From the NCBI GenBank assembly GCA_026985655.1, contig JALSQB010000150.1, forward strand, positions 1-33,338: a stretch of 33,338 nucleotides of DNA, given 5' to 3'. Every line of letters begins with the position of its first letter. Positions within the stretch are counted from its first letter, which is position 1. Shown one piece after another: positions 1-7,326 of the stretch. Below the pieces are notes generated by a model that was given only the letters and a program-made list of their open reading frames with translations, made no database searches and was not told the DNA's origin. The translations under genes and the position numbers were made by a program. The DNA is from Campylobacteraceae bacterium (GTDB taxonomy: Bacteria > Campylobacterota > Campylobacteria > Campylobacterales > Sulfurovaceae).

Positions 1-62
1 ATAAGTGCGAGTAGCCCTAATACTCCGTAATCAACAATGTCGCTCATTAATTTAATATCCAT
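1..62 (-). CDS. exbB: ExbB-like proton channel subunit, N-terminal fragment
   Basis: The gene starts with ATG at 62-60 on the minus strand and runs off the window, so only 20 residues are visible. They begin MDIKLMSDIVDYG and continue into a hydrophobic VLGLLAL stretch. A short amphipathic lead followed by a DYG-LGLL first membrane helix is typical of the MotA/TolQ/ExbB family in Campylobacterota, where ExbB with ExbD energises TonB-dependent outer-membrane uptake. A GAGGG Shine-Dalgarno lies 5-6 nt upstream and a TATAAT -10 at 98-93. The family call rests on memory of homologous N-termini, so TolQ or MotA-type relatives remain possible. Confidence 0.5.
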   Translation of the reverse strand, partial: MDIKLMSDIVDYGVLGLLAL

Positions 63-92
63 GATTTTCCCTCATTGTGTTATGTTATGAGT

Positions 93-98
93 ATTATA
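93..98 (-). promoter_or_regulatory. -10 box for the ExbB-like gene
   Basis: The minus strand reads TATAAT here, about 31 nt upstream of the ATG, giving a plausible short leader with the GAGGG ribosome binding site. No -35 is obvious, which is normal for sigma-70 promoters of this phylum. I see no confident gene between this site and the PAS gene. Confidence 0.5.
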
Positions 99-285
99 AT
101 CTAAAAAGATGAGAGGAAAATGAGTTTTAGGAGAAAGTAGAAATAAGCCAAGCTTAATAATAATATTTGTACGTGTTGATACAGCCTCATGTTTAGCAAG
201 CTCTTTACCCTTATCACTAGTATATAAGAGTTTCAGATAGAGTAGCACAAAAACTAGATTTAGAAAAATATTTGAATTTGACAGT

Positions 286-846
286 TTACTTTAAAATAGC
301 ATGTTTAATTATATCACATAAACATCTAAACTGACGCCTTTTAGTGAGGTGTTTCATGTATTGAGAATAGGTCATGTTTTCTTCTTTAAGATAGGATTCT
401 AGGTACTGAATTGACGCGTCTATACCAACTTCTTGTTCTATTTCACAGAGTATTTGGTAGAGTGGTTCCATGACTTTAATAATAGAATTAGGGGCCTGTT
501 TAGCATAGGCAATATAAGAGATGACTTTATTATTTCTATCTTTTTGAGCGTGTATGCTCACAAGTGTCCAATAGTAGTGTCCATCATTTGTTTTATTTTT
601 AATAACGGCTTGAATGGATAGTCCCTGCTTAATAATTGACCAAATAATATGAAATATCGTTTTAGGCATGTCTGGATGACGAACAATATTATGTGGTTGT
701 TTTATAACTTCAAAACTTTTAAAGTTATTGATTTCTAAAAATATTGGATTACAGTAAATAATATTTCCCTCTGTATCTGTACGGCTAATAATAATTTGCT
801 GAGTAGCACATTTAATTTCATTTTTCACTTTTCTTAACTTAGGCAT
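286..846 (-). CDS. single PAS domain protein (Aer-like PAS without output domain)
   Basis: This 186-aa protein carries one PAS domain at about residues 18-115: a start-of-fold IISRTDTEGNIIYCNP, then NIVRHPDMPKTIF, then a strand ending HYYWTLVSIHAQKD. The NxVRHPDMP signature is that of the Aer-type redox PAS, which in Aer binds FAD and senses electron-transport state. No HAMP, methyl-accepting, kinase, GGDEF or HTH domain follows; residues 120-186 are a charged helical tail with a KRRQFRCLC segment. It is therefore probably a soluble sensor that acts by protein contact. An AAGGAA ribosome site precedes the ATG and a minus-strand TATAAT lies at 892-887. It is transcribed alone and divergently from the next gene. 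The target is unknown. Confidence 0.8.
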   Translation of the reverse strand: MPKLRKVKNEIKCATQQIIISRTDTEGNIIYCNPIFLEINNFKSFEVIKQPHNIVRHPDMPKTIFHIIWSIIKQGLSIQAVIKNKTNDGHYYWTLVSIHAQKDRNNKVISYIAYAKQAPNSIIKVMEPLYQILCEIEQEVGIDASIQYLESYLKEENMTYSQYMKHLTKRRQFRCLCDIIKHAILK

Positions 847-1107
847 TGTCTATTCCTTTATTTATATAAATAAATTTCAAATTAATATTATATTATGTTT
901 TATTTTATGAATAGTTGAAAAATCTATAATTAGCTTAATTTGCTAATTTTTATAATATATTATAAATAATAAAGATAGCTTTAAAATATAAGTTTTGTTT
1001 CTTTTTAGGAATAATTACTATATCTTTATGTAAGGATTGTCAATGTATTCTTTAAAATTATATAATATGTTATACTTTAACAGTAGTAGTTTATAAAGGA
1101 AGTAGTA
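847..1107. other. AT-rich divergent intergenic region
   Basis: This spacer lies between the divergent PAS and Met-rich genes and has no credible ORF. It holds a minus-strand TATAAT (892-887) serving the PAS gene, a 16-bp palindrome TTATAATATATTATAA near 953-968, and plus-strand -10 candidates TATAAT (1061-1066) and TATACT (1071-1076) serving the gene at 1108. The palindrome sits roughly midway between the two promoters and could be an operator, but its pure AT composition makes chance likely. Confidence 0.5.
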
Positions 1108-1497
1108 ATGCATGAAGTTTTAAACCATGAAGTAGTAAAGAAAGAGACCAGTATCTTAATGATGTTAGTGACAGCATTTGGTGTGGTGATTGTACTGTTT
1201 TTTGCCAAGATGATGTATGATATGACCTCTTATGTAGGAGTTATGTCTCAAGAAATTGTATCTATGAATAAGAAAGTTGATCACATGAGTGAAGGTATGG
1301 AAGCGATGAATGTGTATATGGGTGAGATGAATATCCATGTTAAAAATATTCAATCCAATATGGCACGTGATATTAATTCTATGAGTCATTCGGTTAGACA
1401 GATGAGTCATGATATAACTTCTATGCAACAAGATATGAACAAAGGGGTTGGGAAACTAAGTCCCATGGGCATGGCTAAATCTATGATGCATCGATGA
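1108..1497 (+). CDS. methionine-rich membrane-anchored coiled-coil protein, unknown function
   Basis: I do not recognise this 129-aa protein. Residues 1-14 are polar, about 15-35 form one transmembrane helix (SILMMLVTAFGVVIVLFFAK), and about 45-115 read as heptads with I, V or M at the two core positions, for example SQEIVSM, NKKVDHM, SEGMEAM and NVYMGEM. One extra residue near QSNMARDI shifts the register. Methionine makes up 22 of 129 residues, and several Met sit next to His (DHM, MSH). The start is supported by AAGGAAG 5 nt upstream. It appears monocistronic, since a new -10 lies before the next gene. A periplasmic or cytosolic oligomeric rod anchored by one helix is the safest description; a metal-binding or oxidation-sensing role is conjecture. 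Confidence 0.75.
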   Translation: MHEVLNHEVVKKETSILMMLVTAFGVVIVLFFAKMMYDMTSYVGVMSQEIVSMNKKVDHMSEGMEAMNVYMGEMNIHVKNIQSNMARDINSMSHSVRQMSHDITSMQQDMNKGVGKLSPMGMAKSMMHR

Positions 1498-1524
1498 GGG
1501 CTTCACTTTTAAGTTCAAAAATCG

Positions 1525-1530
1525 TATAAT
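1525..1530 (+). promoter_or_regulatory. -10 box for the DUF2868/GTPase pair
   Basis: TATAAT lies 24 nt before the ATG at 1555, so the predicted 5' leader is only about 17-18 nt. That leader has no visible Shine-Dalgarno sequence. Confidence 0.45.
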
Positions 1531-1554
1531 AGACTTAAAAATAAAAAGCTTCTA

Positions 1555-2958
1555 ATGAAAAACAATACTGCTAACTTTAGCTTTAAATCCTATTTGGATT
1601 TAGCACAACTTTTAACCAAATATAGAGGAACGCATGAAGAGAATAGAGCATTTGCTTTAAGTCAAAAAGAAAAAGGCTTAAAACTTCTCTCTTTATGGAA
1701 AGATAAAAATCTACATAGAGTGCTTGATGAACTTGACTCTTTTAAGTATCTTCATTATTTAACCCTTTTTACCTCTCTTTTTGGCTTTACGCTATTGCTC
1801 TTAGGCTTTTTTACAGGAGTTGCACTGCTCTCTTACTCTGGAAGTCAGCCTGTTAATGTTATTTATCTACTTTTAGTAATGGTGGGTTTTCCTCTTTTCT
1901 CAATGTTGCTCTCTTTGCTCTCATTGTTTACAGGGAACATTGGGGCAAAAATTTTTAGTCACTTTTCACCTCTTTACTATTTGGAAAAAGTCATAAACTT
2001 TTTTCCTTTTGCTAAGCAAATAGACTTTTCAGCCCTTCCTTTTTCTTCAACACTTAGCAAATGGATATTTTTAAAACGTTTACAACTCTTCTCTTTTCTT
2101 TTTGCTTTAGGGCTTTTTTTAGCCTTAGTGCTTACCGTTGTCTCCAAAGATATTGCGTTCGCTTGGAGTTCGACTTTAGCCATTGACCCTGTGGCATTTC
2201 AACATGTTCTCTCCTTTTTAGCAAGCCCTTGGCAGAACTTTTTTCCTTCAGCAGTTCCTAGTTTGGAGCTTATTGAAGTTTCTCACTACTTTAGACTGGG
2301 TGATAAGCTTGATGCCAACATGGTACAAAATGCCGATAAACTAGGTGCGTGGTGGAAGTTTTTAGCTATGGCTACTTTAACCTATGCCTTACTTTTACGG
2401 CTTGTTTTTTGGTTTATGATGAAGCTAGGATTTAATCAACAACTTAAAAAAGAGGTTTTAAGATTAGAGGGGGTTAAGAGGCTGTTGAAAGAGTTTTCTA
2501 CTCCTTTTGTCTCGACGGCATCACATAAACCTGAACAACATTTAGAAATAAAAAATGAAAGTACATTTTTGGCTACGGACATGTTTTCTGATAAGTATGC
2601 TTCATTGTTGGCATGGAATTATGCTGAAAAGACCTTACGCTTACTTCAAGATACCAATAAAATAACAGCAACCAAGAGCTATGTCGTAGGAGGTAAAAAC
2701 TCTTTTGCACAGGACAAAGCCATTGTCGATGGATTAGAAGGTAAAGTACTTATCTATGTCAAAGCGTGGGAGCCTCCAACGATGGATTTTATGGATTTTT
2801 TAGCAGAGGTATTGGCTAAAGATAGCGTAAACGCTGTTGAAGTTTGCCCTTTGGGAACAGCCAATGAAAATTATAGCTCTAATGCATCAGACATGAAGAT
2901 GTGGCTTCAAAAACTAGAGACTATTCATTCAGACAAATTGGAGGTAATAGATGTCTAA
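1555..2958 (+). CDS. DUF2868-type membrane protein, partner of downstream GTPase
   Basis: This 467-aa protein has four hydrophobic segments, at about residues 64-92, 100-126, 172-198 and 266-292. A soluble C-terminal half (about 297-467) ends in an alternating beta/alpha pattern that includes KVLIYVKAWEPP. Proteins of the DUF2868 family have this layout and are repeatedly found immediately upstream of a DUF3482 GTPase, as here; the reading frames overlap by 8 nt, which implies translational coupling. The function of the pair is not established; the context suggests a membrane platform controlled by the GTPase. No Shine-Dalgarno is visible before the ATG. I am fairly sure of the pairing and the topology, less so of the family label, which is from memory. 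Confidence 0.75.
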   Translation: MKNNTANFSFKSYLDLAQLLTKYRGTHEENRAFALSQKEKGLKLLSLWKDKNLHRVLDELDSFKYLHYLTLFTSLFGFTLLLLGFFTGVALLSYSGSQPVNVIYLLLVMVGFPLFSMLLSLLSLFTGNIGAKIFSHFSPLYYLEKVINFFPFAKQIDFSALPFSSTLSKWIFLKRLQLFSFLFALGLFLALVLTVVSKDIAFAWSSTLAIDPVAFQHVLSFLASPWQNFFPSAVPSLELIEVSHYFRLGDKLDANMVQNADKLGAWWKFLAMATLTYALLLRLVFWFMMKLGFNQQLKKEVLRLEGVKRLLKEFSTPFVSTASHKPEQHLEIKNESTFLATDMFSDKYASLLAWNYAEKTLRLLQDTNKITATKSYVVGGKNSFAQDKAIVDGLEGKVLIYVKAWEPPTMDFMDFLAEVLAKDSVNAVEVCPLGTANENYSSNASDMKMWLQKLETIHSDKLEVIDV

Positions 2959-4339
2959 TTACCCTAAATTTGCTGTTGTTGGTCACCCTAACAAAGGTAA
3001 AAGTAGTATTGTGGCTTCTTTGTCGTTAGACAGCTCTATTCAAATTGGTAATACGCCTGGAACAACCCAAGTAAAACGAGGATTTCCCCTAAAAGTAGAT
3101 GGTGAAATTATCTATGAGTTGTTTGATACCCCTGGTTTTCAACGGGCTAGACGCGTGTTTGGGTGGTTACAAGAGCATGGTGATGTTCCTGCTGATAAAA
3201 GAGCTGATGTGGTCAGTGAATTTGTCTTTAAACACAAAGAGAATGAACAGTTTAGAGATGAGGTAGAGCTACTTGAACCCATTTTAAATGGAGCAGGAAT
3301 TATCTATGTGGTAGATGCTTCAAAGCCTTATGGGGCTGAATATGAAATAGAGATGGAAATTTTGCGTTGGTGTGGGCAACCCTCTATGGCAATTTTAAAT
3401 CTTATTGGTGAAGAAGATTATAGAGAAGATTGGACAAGAGCTTTAGGGCAGTATTTTAGAATGGTACGTACTTACAATCCGATGACAGCACGACATAATG
3501 AGCATATAGAACTTTTAGAGAGCATGGCACAACTCAAAGAGGAGTGGACAAAGCCCATTAAAAAAGCCATTATTGTATTAGATGAACTTTACGATAAAAA
3601 AGTAGATGAGAGTATTGATACCCTTGTCAATTATATGGTTGAAGTTCTCTCCTTGGTGCATAAGCAGAAGATTAAAAAGGAAGAGGTTTCACCAGAGGAA
3701 AAAGAAGAAGCGAAGTTGGATTATCGTAAAAAAATTTTACAACTTGAAAAAAAAGAGCGTCAAAGCATAGAGAAGATTTGGAACCATAGTGAGATTGAAA
3801 AAAATGAAGCAACTTTAGCACTTGAGCGAGTAGGACTTTTTTCGAAGGAATCGGCTTCTATTTTTGGTTTGACACAAAAAGAACTTATTGTAAGCTCCGT
3901 AGCCACAGGAGCAACAGCTGGAGCAACCATTGACCTTCTTGCCGTTGGACATACCATGCTTTTGGGTGCATTGGTTGGTGGTGTGGTTGGTGGTGTAGGA
4001 GCAATGTTTGGATTTGACAACCTCTATGAAGTAAAGGTGTTAGGAAAGAGTTTGGGCAGACGGGAACTGACCATTGGTCCAATGCAAAATTTAAATTTTC
4101 CTTATGTACTTTTGGGACGTTCTTTATATCATGCCTCTATGGTCGCTAAACGTTCTCACGCTGTTCGTGGAAACTTAGATTTAGAAGAGAGTACCTTTAC
4201 ACAAGAATTGATGGAGGGTGAAAACCGTAAAGGTTTGGAAAAATTGCATCTAAAACTGCGTAAAGCAGATGAACTTGAAGAAGAAGTACTGGAAGCCTAT
4301 AAAAAGCTTATTAAGAAAATATTTTTAAAACTTCTCTAA
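2951..4339 (+). CDS. TRAFAC-class GTPase with DUF3482-type C-terminal region
   Basis: The 462-aa protein opens with an Era/TrmE-like G domain: P-loop GHPNKGKSS (11-19), a Thr-rich switch I (GNTPGTTQ, 33-40), G3 motif DTPG (59-62) and a VVDAS strand (120-124). The G4 position reads NLIGEEDY (150-157) and not NKxD. Residues about 200-300 are charged and helical. About 310-352 form a Gly/Ala-rich apolar stretch (including ATGATAGATIDLLAVG and LVGGVVGGVGAMFG) that resembles a membrane-inserting glycine zipper, followed by a basic helical tail. The ribosome site GGAGG lies inside the end of the upstream gene. Together these suggest a membrane-acting GTPase working with the DUF2868 protein. It is not a ribosome-assembly GTPase such as Era, because the KH domain is missing. 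Confidence 0.8.
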   Translation: MSNYPKFAVVGHPNKGKSSIVASLSLDSSIQIGNTPGTTQVKRGFPLKVDGEIIYELFDTPGFQRARRVFGWLQEHGDVPADKRADVVSEFVFKHKENEQFRDEVELLEPILNGAGIIYVVDASKPYGAEYEIEMEILRWCGQPSMAILNLIGEEDYREDWTRALGQYFRMVRTYNPMTARHNEHIELLESMAQLKEEWTKPIKKAIIVLDELYDKKVDESIDTLVNYMVEVLSLVHKQKIKKEEVSPEEKEEAKLDYRKKILQLEKKERQSIEKIWNHSEIEKNEATLALERVGLFSKESASIFGLTQKELIVSSVATGATAGATIDLLAVGHTMLLGALVGGVVGGVGAMFGFDNLYEVKVLGKSLGRRELTIGPMQNLNFPYVLLGRSLYHASMVAKRSHAVRGNLDLEESTFTQELMEGENRKGLEKLHLKLRKADELEEEVLEAYKKLIKKIFLKLL

Positions 4340-4351
4340 AGCACTTTTGGC

Positions 4352-4486
4352 TATAATTCGCACGAAATTTTGCGTATTGCCAAGAGTTTTACGGAAATGA
4401 CCTATCTGAATTAATTTTCTAAGATAGAAGAGCGAATGCTAGAGCAGGTTAGTGGCCTGACATAAAAATTACTAAAAGGTCTTATG
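4352..4486 (+). promoter_or_regulatory. rpmE promoter and long structured 5' leader
   Basis: TATAAT at 4352-4357 is followed by TCGCAC, the same 12-nt TATAATTCGCAC block found before rpmJ. Transcription from here would give a leader of roughly 120 nt. It contains a hairpin with arms CTATCT and AGATAG (around 4402-4428) and a small AGG...CCT hairpin near 4447-4459, ending in an AAAGG ribosome site. L31 genes in several other phyla carry autoregulatory leaders, so a role in L31 feedback is possible but not shown. Confidence 0.5.
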
Positions 4487-4684
4487 ATGAGAAAAGATAT
4501 TCACCCAGATTACAAAGAGTGTAAAGTTAAATGTGCTTGTGGAAACGAGTTTGAAGTTAGAACAAACAAAGCAGAGATGACCATTGATATTTGTAACGAA
4601 TGTCACCCATTCTTTACAGGTTCTGAAAGAAGCGTTGATGCTGCTGGAAGAATTGATAAATTTAAGAAAAAATACAATCTTTAA
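4487..4684 (+). CDS. rpmE: 50S ribosomal protein L31, zinc-binding type
   Basis: The protein begins MRKDIHPDYKECKVKCACG and contains the conserved HPFFTGS segment followed by GRIDKFKKKY, diagnostic of bacterial L31, which sits at the 50S central protuberance and bridges to the head of the 30S. Cysteines at about 15, 17, 35 and 38 mark the zinc-binding (C+) form. Two ATGs are adjacent (4484 and 4487). The second lies 7 nt from AAGG against 4 nt for the first, and it gives the usual family N-terminus, so I prefer it; the 65-aa length is normal. The gene is followed by a short palindromic element and rsmI. Confidence 0.95.
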   Translation: MRKDIHPDYKECKVKCACGNEFEVRTNKAEMTIDICNECHPFFTGSERSVDAAGRIDKFKKKYNL

Positions 4685-4688
4685 TGAT

Positions 4689-4718
4689 GTAGGGGCGACC
4701 TTGGTGTCTGCCCTTTAC
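4689..4718. repeat. short GTAGGGGC-type palindromic element
   Basis: The 51-nt rpmE-rsmI spacer contains an imperfect palindrome that starts GTAGGGGCGAC and ends GTCTGCCCTTTAC. It folds as GGGCGAC pairing with GTC-GCCC across a CTTGGT loop with one bulged T. Short palindromes beginning GTAGGGGCG and ending in CGCCC-TAC recur as dispersed elements in many bacterial genomes. The T-rich sequence after the 3' arm means it could also attenuate transcription into rsmI. Confidence 0.5.
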
Positions 4719-4735
4719 TTAACTCTAATAAATAG

Positions 4736-5560
4736 ATGCTAACCTTTATCCCCACTCCTATTGGAAACCCCCAAGATATTACCATTCGTGCATTAAAAGC
4801 TTTTGAAAAAGCCACACTGTTTTTGTGTGAAGATACCCGTGAGACCAAAAGATTATTACGCCTTTTAGAAGCGCGTTTTGAATTTACTTATCCTTGTGAG
4901 ATGGTCGAATTTTTATCTTTTCATGAACACAATGGCGAAGCACGACTTCAAGAGATAGCGTTACGTTTAGAAAAAGAAGAGGTAGTCTATGTTTCAGATG
5001 CTGGAATGCCCATTATCTCTGACCCTGGTCAAGTTTTGGTGGAGTATTGTCAAAATGAAAAGATAGACTACGATGTCCTACCTGGTGGAACGGCAGTGGC
5101 AACAGCATACGCAGCGTCAGGTTTTGAAGAGGGAGCATTTACTTTTTATGCTTTTTTACCACAAAAAGGTTCTGAACGGACAGCTTCTCTGATTGAGATA
5201 ATGAATGGAAAAACAGCAGGGGTACTCTATGAAGCACCTCATAGAATAGAAAAACTTATTGTTGAAATAGCCAATATTGATGAAACAAGAGAAGTGTTTT
5301 TTGCTAAAGAACTGACTAAAAAATTTCAAAATTATTACAGAGGTTCTGCCGAAGGGATTTTAAAAAAGTTTCAGAATGGAACGATTAATCCTAAAGGCGA
5401 GTGGGTTGTGGTGATTAAAGCCAAAGAAGAGGAAGCCAAAGCCTTATATATAGATGATATTTTATCTTTTGATTTACAGCCTAAAGTTAAAGCAAAGTTA
5501 CTGGCAAAATTGACAGATAAGTCGGTAAAAGAGTGGTATAAGCAACTTATCTCACAATAA
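4736..5560 (+). CDS. rsmI: 16S rRNA (cytidine1402-2'-O)-methyltransferase
   Basis: RsmI 2'-O-methylates C1402 of 16S rRNA in the decoding centre, using S-adenosylmethionine. The 274-aa protein shows the family landmarks in order: PTPIGNPQDITIRAL at the N-terminus, CEDTRETKRLL (about 31-41), VSDAGMPIISDPG (about 86-98), LPGGTAVATAYAASGF (about 115-130), then an APHRIEKL segment and a lysine-rich tail. This is the SAM-binding tetrapyrrole-methylase fold. The ATG has no recognisable Shine-Dalgarno. The gene lies between rpmE and rlmB, the order I recall for Campylobacter. Length is normal and nothing essential appears to be missing. Confidence 0.95.
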   Translation: MLTFIPTPIGNPQDITIRALKAFEKATLFLCEDTRETKRLLRLLEARFEFTYPCEMVEFLSFHEHNGEARLQEIALRLEKEEVVYVSDAGMPIISDPGQVLVEYCQNEKIDYDVLPGGTAVATAYAASGFEEGAFTFYAFLPQKGSERTASLIEIMNGKTAGVLYEAPHRIEKLIVEIANIDETREVFFAKELTKKFQNYYRGSAEGILKKFQNGTINPKGEWVVVIKAKEEEAKALYIDDILSFDLQPKVKAKLLAKLTDKSVKEWYKQLISQ

Positions 5561-5597
5561 AATAAGCTAGGCTAATAGAAATACAGCAAAAAAAGGG

Positions 5598-5603
5598 TAA
5601 AAT
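5598..5603 (+). promoter_or_regulatory. -10 box abutting the rlmB start
   Basis: GGGTAAAAT fits the gnTAnaAT type of -10 used in this phylum. It ends 7 nt before the rlmB ATG, so initiation at the usual distance would place the first transcribed base on or next to the start codon. No ribosome binding site is visible. Read-through from rsmI could also serve this gene. Confidence 0.35.
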
Positions 5604-5609
5604 CTTTTT

Positions 5610-6293
5610 ATGATTATTTATGGAAAACAAGTCTGTCTTCATGCTTTGCAAAAGCATGAAGCAAAGATTAAAACAGTTTACATTGCAAAAAAGGGAATTT
5701 TACCTCAAAATCTTTTTGAAGCAAATAGAGATAGAATAAAGTTTTTAGAAGAGAGATGGGCTCAAAAAATGGCTAAAGGGGGCAATCATCAAGGTATTTT
5801 ACTTGAGATGGAACCTTTGGAGCATAGTGACTTAAACACCTTGAAAAAAGAGCATTTTATTTTAGTACTTGATGGCTTAACCGATACAGGAAACATAGGT
5901 GCTATTGTACGTTCAGCTTATGCTTTAGGCGTTGATGGCATTGTGGCAACAGGGGTTAAAAACTTACATATTCCTGCACTTGTCCGTACCAGTTCGGGAG
6001 CATTACTTGATATGCCTTTTACCATTATTCCTAATATTTTAGATGTTTTAAATGAACTCAAACAAGTTGATTTTACAATTTATGGAGCTTCAGCAGAGGG
6101 TGAAGTAGTTGATACATGTCAATTTTCAGAAAAAAGAGTACTGGTCTTAGGTTCAGAGGGTGAGGGTTTGTCAAAAAGGGCAAAATCAAAAATAGATACA
6201 ATGGTTTCCATTGAAATGAAACACGCGTTTGACTCGCTTAATGTAAGTGCCGCAGCAGCAATATTAATTGATAGGATGAAAAATGTTATTTAA
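5610..6293 (+). CDS. rlmB: TrmH/SpoU-family 23S rRNA 2'-O-methyltransferase
   Basis: This 227-aa SpoU-type enzyme probably methylates the ribose of G2251 in 23S rRNA. An N-terminal L30e-like RNA-binding segment (IIYGKQVCLHALQKH) leads into the knotted catalytic domain. Motif 1 is TGNIGAIVRSAYALG (about 92-106), motif 2 is VLVLGSEGEGLSK (about 178-190) and motif 3 is DSLNVSAAAAILI (about 208-220). Its 3' end overlaps the next gene by 11 nt. TrmH-type tRNA methyltransferases share these motifs, but the N-terminal substrate-binding domain and the neighbourhood favour RlmB. Confidence 0.88.
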   Translation: MIIYGKQVCLHALQKHEAKIKTVYIAKKGILPQNLFEANRDRIKFLEERWAQKMAKGGNHQGILLEMEPLEHSDLNTLKKEHFILVLDGLTDTGNIGAIVRSAYALGVDGIVATGVKNLHIPALVRTSSGALLDMPFTIIPNILDVLNELKQVDFTIYGASAEGEVVDTCQFSEKRVLVLGSEGEGLSKRAKSKIDTMVSIEMKHAFDSLNVSAAAAILIDRMKNVI

Positions 6294-7299
6294 TGAACTT
6301 ATAGAAAAAGAAAGCATAGAAAGTGTTGCAGAAACAACCAATATCTCTGCTATGAATTTAGAATATTTACAAAATGAAAACTTTGAAAAGCTTAATCGTG
6401 TAAAAGCCTTGGGCTTTTTGTTGATTCTTGAGCGGGAGTATAAAGATATTGATGTCGCTGAGTTAAGAGAAAGCATTAAATTGCACTATGACAGTAGCTC
6501 CACAGATGATAAAGTGGTGATGGTGGCACTAGATTCAGAAGAGAGTGGCTTTTCATTTTTTAAAACTTTTATTCTTTTGGCAATTTTAGGTGGAGGGTAT
6601 TATCTTTACAGTGAAGGTAAATTGGACTCTTTGTTTAATCAAATAGGAGAGAAAGAAGAGTTCTTTGATGATAAGAAAGCATTGGAAAACAATGTAAGTA
6701 ATGACGAAGCGAACAAGGTTGTTGTGGGAAAGTCCAGCAAGGAGTCGATTAGCATTGAAACGCCTGTTGCTCCAAAAGAGGAACTCATTAGCTTAAATGA
6801 TGACAAGAACACTTCCAAAGAAAAAGTTTCTAAAAATGAAAAGGTGTCGAAAAACGAAAAGAGCTTAGATACCAGTGAAAAGAAAGAGGAAAATCAATCA
6901 GTTGAATCTGTGGTAAAAGAGGTGGGACAAGCCTTTTTAGCCAAAGAGGAAAATGCTTCTATAGCAGTAGCTAAAGAGAACGAAAAAGCAACTGCCACGG
7001 AAGAATCTATTGTCTCTACGATAACCATTAATCCTACGCGAGGCATGTTATGGTATGGTTTTATTAATTTAGACAATAAAAAACGTAGAGAGTTTATGAA
7101 AAAAAGTTCAACACCGTTTAACATTGCAAATAGTCGATGGCTTTTAGTGACAGGGCATGGTTTTCTTGATATTGTTGCAAATGATAAAACAGTAGAAATA
7201 GCAGATAGTAAAAAACATTATTTCTATATAGATAGTTCAGAAATAAGAGAAATTGATAGAAAAGAGTTTAGAGAATTAAATGGGAACAGAGGCTGGTAG
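6283..7299 (+). CDS. RodZ-like membrane protein (degenerate HTH, one TM, periplasmic domain)
   Basis: The 338-aa protein has a RodZ layout. Residues about 9-70 (SIESVAETTNISAMNLEYLQ, then ENFEKLNRVKALGFLLI) follow the pattern of the RodZ cytoplasmic helix-turn-helix, which in RodZ binds MreB. Residues about 90-108 form one transmembrane helix. Next comes a long Lys/Glu/Ser linker with a repeated KVSKNE hexapeptide, encoded by differing codons. A roughly 95-residue C-terminal domain begins TITINPTRGMLWYGFINL and is Arg/Lys rich near the end. RodZ helps organise the MreB elongasome and cell shape. The start overlaps rlmB by 11 nt, indicating coupled translation. The HTH resemblance is clear to me; the shape role is inference. 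Confidence 0.65.
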   Translation: MLFNELIEKESIESVAETTNISAMNLEYLQNENFEKLNRVKALGFLLILEREYKDIDVAELRESIKLHYDSSSTDDKVVMVALDSEESGFSFFKTFILLAILGGGYYLYSEGKLDSLFNQIGEKEEFFDDKKALENNVSNDEANKVVVGKSSKESISIETPVAPKEELISLNDDKNTSKEKVSKNEKVSKNEKSLDTSEKKEENQSVESVVKEVGQAFLAKEENASIAVAKENEKATATEESIVSTITINPTRGMLWYGFINLDNKKRREFMKKSSTPFNIANSRWLLVTGHGFLDIVANDKTVEIADSKKHYFYIDSSEIREIDRKEFRELNGNRGW

Positions 7300-7326
7300 C
7301 TTCTACACGATAAGAGAGGATAAACA

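Noticed and set aside
72..248. Minus-strand 58-codon ORF (GTG start) ending in the ribosome site of the ExbB-like gene
   Set aside because: No Shine-Dalgarno, no recognisable family, and the exbB -10 box lies inside it; more likely random open frame or a decayed remnant.
2951..4339. Era or EngA-type ribosome-assembly GTPase
   Set aside because: There is only one G domain, no KH domain, an atypical G4 and a long hydrophobic C-terminal stretch.
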